Of a DNA stretch of 64,000 nt, positions 25,886-35,502 are shown in pieces. The DNA is taken from positions 372,001 to 436,000 of the forward strand of contig NZ_CP017259.1 in assembly GCF_001735715.1 (NCBI RefSeq), given 5' to 3'. Below the pieces are notes generated by a model that saw only the letters and a program-made list of their open reading frames with translations, ran no database searches and was not told the origin of the DNA. This stretch comes from Formosa sp. Hel3_A1_48. GTDB taxonomy: Bacteria; Bacteroidota; Bacteroidia; Flavobacteriales; Flavobacteriaceae. A program made the translations under genes and the position numbers. Within the stretch, counting starts at the first letter, position 1. Each line of letters opens with the position of its first letter.

Positions 25886-26569
25886 ATGTCCGATTCTGTT
25901 TTAAAATTAGAAAAAGCCTCCATTTTTCAAGACAAAAATTTAATTCTTAATGAAGTTGATGTGAATGTGAAAAAAGGAGAATTCGTTTATCTGATAGGTA
26001 AAACAGGATCTGGAAAAAGCAGCTTACTAAAAACGCTTTATGGCGATTTGGAACTCACACAAGGCAAAGGACAAATTGTAGGGTTTGATCTCACAGACTT
26101 AAAAGATAAAAATATTCCATTTTTAAGAAGAAAATTAGGAATTGTTTTTCAAGATTTCAAGTTGCTAAATGAACTTACTATTGAAAATAACATGGGCTTT
26201 GTTTTACGTGCTACTGGATGGAAAGACAAAACTAAAATAAAACAAAAAATAGAAGAAGTGTTGTCTAAGGTAAATATGCAAAAAAAAGGACATAAATTCC
26301 CTTATGAACTTTCCGGTGGAGAACAACAACGCGTGGCTATTGCTAGAGCACTGCTAAATGACCCAGAACTTATTTTGGCCGATGAACCTACGGGGAATTT
26401 AGATCCGCAAACAAGCATAGAGGTCATGGAAGTTTTACAAGATTTAAATAGTAAAGGAAATACCATTTTGATGGCAACACACGATTATGGTTTATTGCTA
26501 AAATACCCAAGTAAAACTCTAAAGTGTGAAAACAATAAGGTGTTTGAAGTGGTGCAACGAAAAGACTAA
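25886..26569 (+). CDS. ftsE: FtsE-like ABC transporter ATP-binding protein
   Basis: The 227-residue ATPase has Walker A GKTGSGKS at 38-45, a Q-loop (VFQDFKLL), signature ELSGGEQQRVAIARALL and Walker B LILADEP followed by TGNLDP. The FtsE subfamily is suggested by the segment FLRRKLGIVFQDFKLL and the overall length. FtsE works with FtsX to activate cell-wall hydrolases at the division site. No ftsX is in the window; instead a glycosyltransferase gene starts one base after its stop codon. It could also belong to another exporter of this subfamily. Confidence 0.85.
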   Translation: MSDSVLKLEKASIFQDKNLILNEVDVNVKKGEFVYLIGKTGSGKSSLLKTLYGDLELTQGKGQIVGFDLTDLKDKNIPFLRRKLGIVFQDFKLLNELTIENNMGFVLRATGWKDKTKIKQKIEEVLSKVNMQKKGHKFPYELSGGEQQRVAIARALLNDPELILADEPTGNLDPQTSIEVMEVLQDLNSKGNTILMATHDYGLLLKYPSKTLKCENNKVFEVVQRKD

Positions 26570-26570
26570 G

Positions 26571-27464
26571 ATGCTTTCAATTCTAATTCCAACTTTCAAT
26601 TATGATGTAACGGCTTTGGTCACTGAAGTCCACAAACAATCCATAGCCTGCAAAATAGAATTTGAAATTCTAGTCTATGATGATGCTTCTACAGATTTAA
26701 AAGTTAGAAAAAATAACACCTCAATCAATGCTTTAGAAGACACCTCATACACCATTTTGAAATCAAATATCGGAAGAAGCGCCATCCGCAACAAACTTGC
26801 AAAAAATGCTCAATATGATTGGTTATTATTTTTAGATGCTGATGTGATGACAGTAAATGATAATTTTGTGTCAAATTATATAAATTCATTATCCGATTCT
26901 AAACCAATAATTAATGGGGGAATTTCGTATCAAAAAGAAAAACCAGAGCAATCACAACTGTTACGATGGATTTACGGAAAGAAAAGAGAAGCTCTGAATT
27001 CAGAAATAAGAAAAAAAAACCAATATATAAGTTTACTTTCTTCAAATTTTTTAATTAAGAAGGAAATACTGAAAAAAATTAAATTTGATGAGAAAATGGC
27101 ACGTTTTGGTAATGAGGATACATTGTTTTCATATAATTTAAAACAGAAAAAAATTACAGTTTCACATATTGAAAATCCTGTTAATCATTTGGGTTTAGAA
27201 ACAAGTGAGGCATTTTTAAAAAAATCTCTTCAAAACATAGATACTTTGAATTTATTTCTAAAACAAAAATTAATTGATGCCAGGTATATGAAGATCTCAA
27301 GAGTCAAATATAAAGTTCGGAAATTTAAACTTGATATACTCTTCTCTGTAATTTTTTCTATATTCAAAAAACGATTTGAAAAAAACCTTTTATCCAATAG
27401 GCCATCTTTATTCATTTTTGATTTGTACCGATTAAGTTATCTTTGTTATATATCTAGAAAGTAA
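26571..27464 (+). CDS. GT2-family glycosyltransferase
   Basis: The 297-residue enzyme has a GT-A fold start (MLSILIPTFNYD), the nucleotide-binding YDDAST segment near residue 38 and the DXD-type LFLDADVM near 85-92, followed by an acceptor part containing FGNEDTLFSYNLK. Such enzymes transfer sugars from nucleotide-sugars to surface glycans. The ATG at 26571 is chosen; a longer frame beginning at 26526 would overlap ftsE. It starts one base after the ftsE stop, and the next GT2 gene starts directly after its own stop. Confidence 0.85.
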   Translation: MLSILIPTFNYDVTALVTEVHKQSIACKIEFEILVYDDASTDLKVRKNNTSINALEDTSYTILKSNIGRSAIRNKLAKNAQYDWLLFLDADVMTVNDNFVSNYINSLSDSKPIINGGISYQKEKPEQSQLLRWIYGKKREALNSEIRKKNQYISLLSSNFLIKKEILKKIKFDEKMARFGNEDTLFSYNLKQKKITVSHIENPVNHLGLETSEAFLKKSLQNIDTLNLFLKQKLIDARYMKISRVKYKVRKFKLDILFSVIFSIFKKRFEKNLLSNRPSLFIFDLYRLSYLCYISRK

Positions 27465-28403
27465 ATGCCATTTTTTTCAGTTGTCATACCGCTTTATAAC
27501 AAAGAAAACTACATTCAAGACACCATTGAAAGTGCTCTAAATCAAACCTTTGCAGATTTTGAAATCATTGTGGTTAATGATGGATCAACGGATGAGAGTT
27601 TGAATGTTGTGGAAAATAATAATGATTCGAGAATCAAAACTCACTCGATAAAAAATAGTGGGGTTTCAAGAGCACGAAATATAGGAATTCAAAAAGCAAA
27701 ATCGGATTATATTGTGTTTTTGGATGCTGATGATTTATGGGAAAAAAATCATCTGGAAGAGCTTTATAAATTATTAAAAGCCAACCCTGATTGTGGTATT
27801 TATGCGATGGGCTACTTAAAGATTTTCAACAACAGTAAGCCAATCAAGGCCAGTTTTCACGGTCATGATAATTTTTGCGGAATAGTTGAGAATTTTTTTC
27901 TTGCATCAACCATCGACTGTATTGCATGGACCTCGGCAGTGATGATTCCAAAAACTATTTTTAATACCATTGGGGGATTTAATGAAAATATGAGATCCGT
28001 ACAAGATACTGATCTATGGATTCGAATAGCATTGAAATATAAGGTTTCTTTTTGTTCAAAGCCAACTACCTATAAGGTTATTAGATATGAAGAAAATCAT
28101 CTTTCAAATTATGCTTTCAAATATGATGGTGAAGAAATTTATAAAAATTTCAAGAATGAAGAAAAAAACAATCTTCCACTAAAAAAATATTTAGATTTTA
28201 ATCGGTTTTCCATGGCTATTGAATGTAAAATAAATGGGGATAAAGAAAATTACGAGATTTTAAGAAAATCCATAGATAAAAATCATTTAAATTCAAAACA
28301 AAAATTGTTACTTATAATACCTAAAATAGGACTTGTTTTTCTAAAAAAAGTTCAAGTGTGGTTTATCATGATAAATATGTATATGACGCCTTTTAAAAAT
28401 TGA
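27465..28403 (+). CDS. GT2-family glycosyltransferase
   Basis: A second GT-A enzyme of 312 residues, with the classic family start FSVVIPLYNKENYI, the VVNDGSTDES motif near residues 37-46 and FLDADDLW near 87-94. ARNIGI (residues about 72-77) is also typical. The ATG abuts the stop codon of the previous glycosyltransferase, so the three genes ftsE-GT2-GT2 form one operon. The C-terminal part is lysine- and asparagine-rich, and the stretch is visibly more AT-rich than its neighbours, as is common for surface-glycan genes. It ends 5 bases from the convergent GT4 gene. Confidence 0.86.
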   Translation: MPFFSVVIPLYNKENYIQDTIESALNQTFADFEIIVVNDGSTDESLNVVENNNDSRIKTHSIKNSGVSRARNIGIQKAKSDYIVFLDADDLWEKNHLEELYKLLKANPDCGIYAMGYLKIFNNSKPIKASFHGHDNFCGIVENFFLASTIDCIAWTSAVMIPKTIFNTIGGFNENMRSVQDTDLWIRIALKYKVSFCSKPTTYKVIRYEENHLSNYAFKYDGEEIYKNFKNEEKNNLPLKKYLDFNRFSMAIECKINGDKENYEILRKSIDKNHLNSKQKLLLIIPKIGLVFLKKVQVWFIMINMYMTPFKN

Positions 28404-28408
28404 GTTGC

Positions 28409-29497
28409 TTATTTAAGTAGGTTTAACCAAGACTTTGAGATAATATCAGCTGAAAATTTTTCAACACTTTTTTTTGCGTTTTGCTTGCAATGACGATACA
28501 ATTGTTCGTCTTCAATTAAATGATTAAAGGCCTTTGCCAATGCCTTTGGGTTATGGTTTTCTACAATTAAACCATTCATTTCATTTTGAACAACCTCTTT
28601 TGGCCCTGATTTGCAATCTACAGAAACAACCGGGATTCCAAACGATAAACTCTCTATAAGCACCATAGGAAATCCCTCGTATTGGCTTGTCAGTACAGAA
28701 AATATTGCATTTTTAATAATTGCTGAAGGGTTTGGAACAAACGGTCTAAAATCTATAAAATCTGAAAGTTGAAGTTTTTTTGCATATTGTTGCAATTTTA
28801 AAACATCTGGACCATCGCCCAATACAACAAGTTTAATGTTATTTTTTGCTAATTTAGATTGGTTATACCCATCAATAAGCAATGAAATATTTTTTATTTT
28901 ATCCTCAATTCGCCCAAAGAATAAAATAAATTTTTGAGGTAATTTTAGGGTATCTTGATTTGCAACAAGTTCGCTCTTGGACAAACAATTATAAATCGTA
29001 CTGACTTGATTAAATCCGTATTTAAGCTGAATCAGATTTTTTATTTCTTGAGAAACGGCAACCAACTGAAATGCGTTTTTGTACAGAACTTTTGCTAAAA
29101 ACCTACTTTTCGGTATATAATTTTTTAATCTATAGCTATGAACCACATAAATTACTTTCTGATGAGCATACAAGATTTTATTGATGAGTAATTGCTTAAA
29201 AAAAATTGGTCGCGCGCGGCTATCAATGATAAAGTCAAAACGTTTTGATTTAAGATATCTATAAAAGACCAAAAATCGTATTAATCTAGCAAAAAATGAA
29301 TCATCCTTATCTTTTAAAAAACCTAAATTCAAAAGCTGACCTTTATATTCATAGTCAACATAATTTAGTGCTGAAATAAGATGAATTTCAAAACCAAGAC
29401 CAGATAATAAAATAGAAAGATTAGCTGATGCTTTTTCCTCTCCACCTTTTCCTAAAGAGTGAATAACAATAGCAATTTTCTTATGAATATGTTTCAT
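28409..29497 (-). CDS. GT4-family glycosyltransferase
   Basis: The 362-residue protein has the GT-B fold of GT4 enzymes: the N-terminal acceptor domain begins KIAIVIHSLGKGGEEKAS, and the C-terminal nucleotide-sugar domain has KFILFFGRIEDKIKN, the glycine-rich VVLGDGPD and the late EGFPMVLIESLSFGIPVV with the conserved E-x7-E spacing. It should add a sugar to lipopolysaccharide or capsule. Its ATG overlaps the stop of the phosphoethanolamine transferase gene by 4 bases (ATGA), a sign of translational coupling. Confidence 0.87.
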   Translation of the reverse strand: MKHIHKKIAIVIHSLGKGGEEKASANLSILLSGLGFEIHLISALNYVDYEYKGQLLNLGFLKDKDDSFFARLIRFLVFYRYLKSKRFDFIIDSRARPIFFKQLLINKILYAHQKVIYVVHSYRLKNYIPKSRFLAKVLYKNAFQLVAVSQEIKNLIQLKYGFNQVSTIYNCLSKSELVANQDTLKLPQKFILFFGRIEDKIKNISLLIDGYNQSKLAKNNIKLVVLGDGPDVLKLQQYAKKLQLSDFIDFRPFVPNPSAIIKNAIFSVLTSQYEGFPMVLIESLSFGIPVVSVDCKSGPKEVVQNEMNGLIVENHNPKALAKAFNHLIEDEQLYRHCKQNAKKSVEKFSADIISKSWLNLLK

Positions 29498-31131
29498 TTC
29501 AGCGAAGAATTTTGATTGTCAATAGAATCAAATTTAACATCATAATCTTCATTACCTAATATAATACGTTGGCGATTTTGAAAATTATGGCTAAAAATAC
29601 TTCTTTTGGTTTTAACCTCAGTGGCCTTAATTTTTAGCAATTGAGCTAAGCTATGAAACAAATCATCAGTCATATATGGGCGCTGGGCATCAAAAATCAA
29701 AGATTTTGATTTTTTGTATTGATCGGATTGCCATAGTACAAAAGGTATGTCATACATGCTTTTTGTAGCAATAGACTCATTGTGCCCTGCCATGTTTTTA
29801 TCCGTGTACAATTCTTCGCCATGATCCGAGAGGTATAAAACTGTGCTTTGTGTGCTTACTGTTTTTACTTTATTGATTACATCAGTAACAATATAGTCTG
29901 TATACAAAACAGCTTGGTCGTAGGCGTTTACATTGTTATGGTTTTCTTTAGAATCATAATTCAATTTTGGAACATTGCTAAAGGCCTTTAAAGAATCTGG
30001 ATATCTATTTTGATAGTCAAAATGAGTACCCATAAGATGAATGACAATAAACTTAGGTTTACCTGAATTATTTTTTAAAACCTTATCTAATTCTGGTAAT
30101 AATACTTGATCCAAAACTAGATTGGTGTTCACTGGTGCTACAGTCAAAAATTTAGTCATTGATGCAGAGAGTGCAATTTTAGTCACCAAACTTTCATACA
30201 TTCCAACAGGCCGTTGATTGGAAAGCCAAAAGGTATCAAAACCAGCAGCATTGGCTAATTGTACGATGGAACCAGATTCAATTTTTTCCGGAGCTTCATA
30301 GTTTCCAAGAGTAAGCATTTTCGTAACAGACTCAACGGTTTGGGTGTGCGGACTAATAACATCCGGATATATCCATAATTGATCTGAAATGCTTTTCAAC
30401 AGTGGGGTGGTTTGGCGTTCATAACCATAAAGCCCCATATGGGTACGGACTGTAGATTCACCTAAAATCAGTACAAAAACGGAATTGTGTTGGTCGGATT
30501 GAAATTGTACATTGGTGAAGTTACCTTCTTTATTTTCTACATAGATATCAAAACTTTTGGAAATTTGGGTGTATTCATAAACAGATTTGGCGACAAGATA
30601 AGGCAAATTATAAATAATCTGTTTTGATAACTTTAGGTAAACAAGCACCCCAAATAGCGACAGCATATAAACCGCTATTTTTTTTGATGATAAAGGAATT
30701 AACTCTTTATAACTCTTTTTATTTCTCTTTAAAAAAAAGAGTGTTAAAAAGAAAAATAAAACCATAAAAAGAACCTCTATAAACCCTACATAAAAACTGA
30801 AAAACTCCGAAACTTCTGAGCTATTAGTGTCCAAAATGACATACAATGAAGAGGCGTTAAAAAAAACATGAAACATTAAATAATACACGGTTTCAAACAG
30901 CAATAAAAAAGAAAAAATGAGCAATGATAAATACCCATAAATAACCCTAATTTTGTGGTGTTTAATACAAAATGCAGCAACTATAATCAAGAAAGCAAAA
31001 AGGCAATTTTCAATGAAATTTAAAAAAAGATCTGTATCAAAACCATAATCCATAAAGATAAACAGACCAGCCACAAAAATCAAAGTAATGTAGCTAAAAA
31101 ATACGTTCTTAAAAAACTGAAACTCACCCAT
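29494..31131 (-). CDS. EptA-like phosphoethanolamine transferase (sulfatase-fold, membrane)
   Basis: The 545-residue protein has five hydrophobic spans in the first 190 residues and a periplasmic alkaline-phosphatase-fold catalytic domain. The nucleophile threonine lies in LGESTVRTHMGLYGY, and the metal ligands are in HLMGTHFDYQ and LYLSDHGEELY, as in EptA and related enzymes that add phosphoethanolamine to lipid A or core sugars. The start is taken as ATG 31131 (MGEFQFF), since the longer frame begins with a TTG. It sits between the flippase and the GT4 gene, so surface-glycan or lipid A decoration is likely. Confidence 0.86.
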   Translation of the reverse strand: MGEFQFFKNVFFSYITLIFVAGLFIFMDYGFDTDLFLNFIENCLFAFLIIVAAFCIKHHKIRVIYGYLSLLIFSFLLLFETVYYLMFHVFFNASSLYVILDTNSSEVSEFFSFYVGFIEVLFMVLFFFLTLFFLKRNKKSYKELIPLSSKKIAVYMLSLFGVLVYLKLSKQIIYNLPYLVAKSVYEYTQISKSFDIYVENKEGNFTNVQFQSDQHNSVFVLILGESTVRTHMGLYGYERQTTPLLKSISDQLWIYPDVISPHTQTVESVTKMLTLGNYEAPEKIESGSIVQLANAAGFDTFWLSNQRPVGMYESLVTKIALSASMTKFLTVAPVNTNLVLDQVLLPELDKVLKNNSGKPKFIVIHLMGTHFDYQNRYPDSLKAFSNVPKLNYDSKENHNNVNAYDQAVLYTDYIVTDVINKVKTVSTQSTVLYLSDHGEELYTDKNMAGHNESIATKSMYDIPFVLWQSDQYKKSKSLIFDAQRPYMTDDLFHSLAQLLKIKATEVKTKRSIFSHNFQNRQRIILGNEDYDVKFDSIDNQNSSLK

Positions 31132-31150
31132 AAAATCCAATCATTACAAC

Positions 31151-32440
31151 TTAAATTGGTCTATTCTTACCAAAAAGATCGTGTCTTAAAATTAATATGA
31201 CAGCTAAAAGATAAACTATTTTACTGAAAAACAAGCCCATTACAATACCCTCAACTCCAAAACTCACCATCAAGAGTTGCCCTACAAAATAGTAAAAAAC
31301 AAGTCCAAAAAGCTGAGTGAACACAAAATAGTTGATTTCATTTTTTGCCAAAAATTTAAACGAAAGAATGTTAGCCACAAAATGTATGAAGTCGGCCATG
31401 AGATGCCATTTAAATAAAACGGTCATACCTAGGAACATTTCGTTGTAAATTTTTAGAATTAAAAACTCTTTTGCGAAAAATACCACAATCATACCTGAGA
31501 TAACCAAAGGTAAAAGTGTCTTGTAAATTTTCTTTATCTCAGTTCGAAACTCTATCGAAAATTTAAGCTCAGCATATTTTGGCAAAATATAAATAGTGAA
31601 AACCGTGAGAAGAAACTGCATATAAATTTTTGAAATCGAGGACATAGCCGTCCATACTCCTGCTTCATTTTCACTAATTTGATTAGAAATTATGGTTCGT
31701 AAATTAATTTGAACAAAATTATAGCATACTGTAGCTACAAAAGAGATTAAGGTGAATCCTAGAAGATTTTTCAGCATTGGGGTTTGAAAGGAAAGTTTTT
31801 TGAAATTTATATACTCGCTTAGTGTTTTACCAAACAATAAAAGTGTTATTAAAAACTGGATTATAGGCGTGATTGCAATAGCAAAGAGTACTCCTTCAAT
31901 GTTATGAGAATACAAGCAAAAAAGCAACAAAATTGAGGCTAAACTATACCATATAATTTCAATTTTTGAATTGACTTTATAGGCCTTTAGACCGCTAATC
32001 ACACCGTAAAAAATTCGATTCATGGCGATAAAAGGCGCTGTAACGGCCAACAACTGGAATACAAATGTAAAATCTTCACTAAAAAACAACCAAACCGAAA
32101 GCTGAGTTGCACCAAAAAACAAAGCTAATGATAGTATAAATGTCGCTAATAAAGAGAGCACATAAACCGTAGAAAAAAGTTTTTTCAACCCTACTTCATC
32201 ACTTTTGTACTCAGATACATATTTTACAATTCCATTGAAAACACCGAGTGAGGATAAACTTGAAAGAATCTCAGACAAATTTCGTATTTGCCCCACTTTT
32301 GCAATTCCGGCTTGACCTGTAAATTGTGCCAAAAGATTTTGAACTACTAAAGAAATAAGGAGTCTAAAGCCAACAACCACAGAATTTAGCGAAGTGATTT
32401 TTAAAATTAAATTATTGGTTATGAACTGTGGTAATTTCAC
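31151..32440 (-). CDS. Wzx-like polysaccharide flippase
   Basis: The 429-residue protein has about twelve hydrophobic segments and no soluble domain. The N-terminal stretch (SVVVGFRLLISLVVQNLLAQFTGQAG) and the pattern of paired helices fit the polysaccharide exporter family (MOP superfamily), close to WzxE-type O-antigen or ECA flippases. It would move lipid-linked sugar units across the inner membrane. It lies 85 bases after the YgjV-like gene and 19 bases before the phosphoethanolamine transferase gene, so it heads the three-gene glycan unit. Confidence 0.85.
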   Translation of the reverse strand: MKLPQFITNNLILKITSLNSVVVGFRLLISLVVQNLLAQFTGQAGIAKVGQIRNLSEILSSLSSLGVFNGIVKYVSEYKSDEVGLKKLFSTVYVLSLLATFILSLALFFGATQLSVWLFFSEDFTFVFQLLAVTAPFIAMNRIFYGVISGLKAYKVNSKIEIIWYSLASILLLFCLYSHNIEGVLFAIAITPIIQFLITLLLFGKTLSEYINFKKLSFQTPMLKNLLGFTLISFVATVCYNFVQINLRTIISNQISENEAGVWTAMSSISKIYMQFLLTVFTIYILPKYAELKFSIEFRTEIKKIYKTLLPLVISGMIVVFFAKEFLILKIYNEMFLGMTVLFKWHLMADFIHFVANILSFKFLAKNEINYFVFTQLFGLVFYYFVGQLLMVSFGVEGIVMGLFFSKIVYLLAVILILRHDLFGKNRPI

Positions 32441-32525
32441 TAATTAAAATTAAACTATTTAACACTCTTCAAGCTGTAAAACTGTTGATGCTTAAAATTC
32501 TTAGTGTATGTTTAAAGAAGTGAAG

Positions 32526-32759
32526 TTACTGATTTTTCTTCAAAAACAAGTAATAGATGTTGATTACAAAAATTGCAGCGTTGGAAATAATGATCGGCCA
32601 AGCGTTAGTCAATAAAACTCCATACCCCACAAAAAGCAAACAGGCTACAGAATTGACAATTCTTAGCGTTCTCAATTGCTTCATTGCAAAGGAGGTAAGC
32701 AAAACCGCAGTAGCAATATAACCTACCCATTCAGCAGTGTTAACTGATGTAAAATCCAT
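32526..32759 (-). CDS. Small YgjV/SemiSWEET-like membrane protein
   Basis: The 77-residue protein has three hydrophobic segments (about residues 10-25, 34-52 and 53-72) with the pattern YIATAVLLTSFAMKQLRTLRIVN, which resembles the YgjV and SemiSWEET group of small three-helix membrane proteins. SemiSWEETs are dimeric sugar transporters, but residues that would settle this are not clear, so no substrate is claimed. Its ATG follows the typA stop codon directly. Homologues in Bacteroidota carry inconsistent database names. Confidence 0.65.
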   Translation of the reverse strand: MDFTSVNTAEWVGYIATAVLLTSFAMKQLRTLRIVNSVACLLFVGYGVLLTNAWPIIISNAAIFVINIYYLFLKKNQ

Positions 32760-34559
32760 TTATAAAGTTTTATTTCGTTTTCGATCGACTTCCTTGAGGT
32801 AAATTTTTCGCAATCTTAGACTATTGGGAGTCACTTCAACATACTCATCCTTTTGAATATACTCTAAAGCTTCTTCCAATGAAAATTTAATAGCAGGTAC
32901 AATTTTGGCTTTGTCATCGGCTCCGGAACTTCGTACGTTACTTAGTTTTTTAGTTTTGGTAACATTCACTACCATATCATCTCCACGCGAATTTTCTCCA
33001 ATAACTTGACCTTCATAAATCGATTCACCAGGGTCTACAAAGAATTTTCCACGATCTTGAAGTTTATCTATAGAATACGGAATTGCTGAACCGTTTTCCA
33101 TAGAAACTAAAGACCCATTTTGACGCTCAGGAATTCCACCTTTAAGTGGCTGATATTCCTTAAATCGATGTGCCATAATAGCTTCTCCTGCTGTAGCAGT
33201 AAGCAGTTGATTCCGCAAACCAATGATACCTCTTGAAGGGATGATAAATTGGCATATCATGCGCTGACCTTTGACTTCCATACTTAAAAGCTCTCCTTTA
33301 CGCATGGTCACCATTTCTACGGCTTTGCCCGATATGTTTTCCGGTAAATCAATAGTCATTTCTTCTACTGGTTCACATTTAACCCCATCAATTTCTTTTA
33401 TAATAACTTGTGGCTGACCGATTTGAAGTTCATAACCTTCACGACGCATAGTTTCAATAAGAACGGATAAGTGTAATACACCTCGTCCAAAAACCATAAA
33501 TTTATCTGCACTATCTGTTGCGTCTACACGAAGAGCAAGGTTCTTTTCTAATTCTTTTTCCAGTCGTTCTTTTAAGTGACGTGAAGTCACAAATTTACCT
33601 TCTTTTCCGAAGAAAGGAGAATCATTGATGGTAAAAAGCATACTCATAGTAGGTTCATCAATTGCTATTGTTTCCAAGGCTTCGGGTGCTTCGATATCAG
33701 CAATGGTATCACCAATCTCAAAACCATCGAGACCAACAAGGGCACAAATTTCGCCTGCATTTATATTCTCGACTTTCTTTCTACCCAATCCCTCAAAAAT
33801 ATGAAGTTCTTTTATTTTAGACTTCAATTTAGAACCGTCTCTTTTAACCAAAGTAACAGCTTGATTTGTTTCTAGTGTTCCACGCTGCAAACGCCCAATA
33901 GCTATTCGCCCTGTAAATGATGAATAATCCAAAGATGTGATCAGCATCTGTGTATTCCCTTCATCAAATCTGGGGGATGGAATATGATCAATAACCATAT
34001 CTAACAATGGTTCAATTGATTCTGTTTTAACAGCCCAGTCATCACTCATCCAATTGAATTTTGCAGAGCCATATACGGTAGGAAAATCCAATTGCCACTC
34101 CTCTGCTTCCAATTCAAACATCAAATCGAAAACAGCTTCATGAACTTCATCCGGAGTACAATTTTCTTTATCTACTTTATTGATAACAACACATGGTTTT
34201 AAGCCTAAACTAATAGCCTTTTGTAAGACAAAACGCGTTTGCGGCATCGGCCCTTCAAATGCATCAACAAGCAATAATACCCCATCGGCCATGTTAAGCA
34301 CACGCTCTACTTCTCCTCCAAAATCAGCGTGACCGGGTGTGTCTATGATATTTATTTTTGTGTCTTTGTACACGACAGAGACGTTTTTAGAGGTAATGGT
34401 AATTCCGCGTTCACGTTCCAAATCATTGTTGTCCAGGATCAAATCCCCTTTATTCTCATTCTCACGAAACAATTGGCAATGGTATAAAATTTTGTCAACT
34501 AATGTTGTTTTTCCATGGTCGACGTGAGCAATAATGGCAATGTTTTTAATCTTATTCAT
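32760..34559 (-). CDS. typA: Ribosome-associated GTPase TypA/BipA
   Basis: The 599-residue translational GTPase has the G1 motif AHVDHGKT at 11-18, the switch region RGITI, DTPGH in G3 and NKVDKE in G4. Domains II-V follow, and the C-terminal domain has the GYQPLKGG-like segment and ends [21 protein letters not shown], specific to TypA. BipA binds 70S ribosomes under stress and aids 50S assembly. Length is normal. A candidate -7 box TACCTTTG is at 34589-34582. It leads a minus-strand series with the YgjV-like gene and the glycan genes. Confidence 0.97.
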   Translation of the reverse strand: MNKIKNIAIIAHVDHGKTTLVDKILYHCQLFRENENKGDLILDNNDLERERGITITSKNVSVVYKDTKINIIDTPGHADFGGEVERVLNMADGVLLLVDAFEGPMPQTRFVLQKAISLGLKPCVVINKVDKENCTPDEVHEAVFDLMFELEAEEWQLDFPTVYGSAKFNWMSDDWAVKTESIEPLLDMVIDHIPSPRFDEGNTQMLITSLDYSSFTGRIAIGRLQRGTLETNQAVTLVKRDGSKLKSKIKELHIFEGLGRKKVENINAGEICALVGLDGFEIGDTIADIEAPEALETIAIDEPTMSMLFTINDSPFFGKEGKFVTSRHLKERLEKELEKNLALRVDATDSADKFMVFGRGVLHLSVLIETMRREGYELQIGQPQVIIKEIDGVKCEPVEEMTIDLPENISGKAVEMVTMRKGELLSMEVKGQRMICQFIIPSRGIIGLRNQLLTATAGEAIMAHRFKEYQPLKGGIPERQNGSLVSMENGSAIPYSIDKLQDRGKFFVDPGESIYEGQVIGENSRGDDMVVNVTKTKKLSNVRSSGADDKAKIVPAIKFSLEEALEYIQKDEYVEVTPNSLRLRKIYLKEVDRKRNKTL

Positions 34560-34647
34560 AGTGTACCCTATTTTGAGCGAGCAAAGGTACGCTTAATTTT
34601 TAGGACTATTCTGATTTATAAAAACAATCATGTGGTTTTAATTTGTT

Positions 34648-34655
34648 TATATTTG
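34648..34655 (+). promoter_or_regulatory. -7 promoter box of kdsA
   Basis: Plus-strand TATATTTG, an exact TAnnTTTG match 19 bases before the kdsA ATG. The -33 region lacks a clean TTG, so strength is uncertain. The 115-base typA-kdsA gap holds both divergent promoters. Confidence 0.5.
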
Positions 34656-34674
34656 CATCATAAAAATATTTTTG

Positions 34675-35493
34675 ATGGATCTCCATAGTATTCCAAAGTT
34701 AAAACACTCAGATTCCGATCAGTTTTTCTTACTTGCTGGGCCATGCGCAATAGAGGGCGAGGCAATGGCTATGCGTATTGCGGAACATGTCTGTGAGCTC
34801 ACCGATAAACTCAAAATACCATACATATTTAAAGGAAGTTTTAAAAAAGCTAATCGAAGCCGAATTGATAGTTTTACAGGAATTGGTAATGAAAAAGCAC
34901 TTGAAATTTTAAGAAAAGTATCAGAAACTTTTGACATTCCAACCGTTACAGACATACATGAAGTAACTGATGCTGCTATGGCCGCTAATTATGTAGATGT
35001 TCTTCAAATCCCTGCTTTTCTTGTACGCCAAACCGATTTGGTTGTGGCTGCGGCAAATACAGGGAAGGTTGTCAACCTAAAAAAAGGACAATTCATGAGT
35101 CCTGAGGCTATGAAACACGCTGTTCAAAAAGTAAAAGACGTCGGAAACGATAATGTTTGGATTACTGATCGTGGAACAATGTTTGGCTATCAAGATATGA
35201 TTGTTGATTTCAGGGGCATACCTACAATGCGTAAATTTGCCCCCACAATACTGGATGTTACCCATTCACTACAACAGCCCAACCAAACAAGCGGAGTTAC
35301 AGGAGGAAGACCTGATATGATTGAAACTGTAGCAAGAGCTGGCGTGGTTAATAATATCGATGGCCTATTTATCGAAACGCATTTTGATCCCGCTAATGCC
35401 AAAAGTGATGGTGCAAATATGTTGGATTTGAATCATCTTGAAAAACTTCTAGTAAATCTTGTAGCCATTAGAGCAACAGTAAAAAGCTTATAA
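34675..35493 (+). CDS. kdsA: 3-deoxy-8-phosphooctulonate synthase
   Basis: The 272-residue aldolase condenses arabinose 5-phosphate with phosphoenolpyruvate to make KDO 8-phosphate, the precursor of the KDO that links lipid A to core sugars. Diagnostic segments are FLLAGPCAIEGEAMA, FKGSFKKANRSR, PTVTDIHE and the late GGRPDMIETVARAGV. Length is normal. The start is ATG 34675; a TTG directly before it is not needed. It is divergent from typA, and its presence confirms a gram-negative outer membrane with KDO. Confidence 0.97.
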   Translation: MDLHSIPKLKHSDSDQFFLLAGPCAIEGEAMAMRIAEHVCELTDKLKIPYIFKGSFKKANRSRIDSFTGIGNEKALEILRKVSETFDIPTVTDIHEVTDAAMAANYVDVLQIPAFLVRQTDLVVAAANTGKVVNLKKGQFMSPEAMKHAVQKVKDVGNDNVWITDRGTMFGYQDMIVDFRGIPTMRKFAPTILDVTHSLQQPNQTSGVTGGRPDMIETVARAGVVNNIDGLFIETHFDPANAKSDGANMLDLNHLEKLLVNLVAIRATVKSL

Positions 35494-35502
35494 GATTAGT
35501 TT

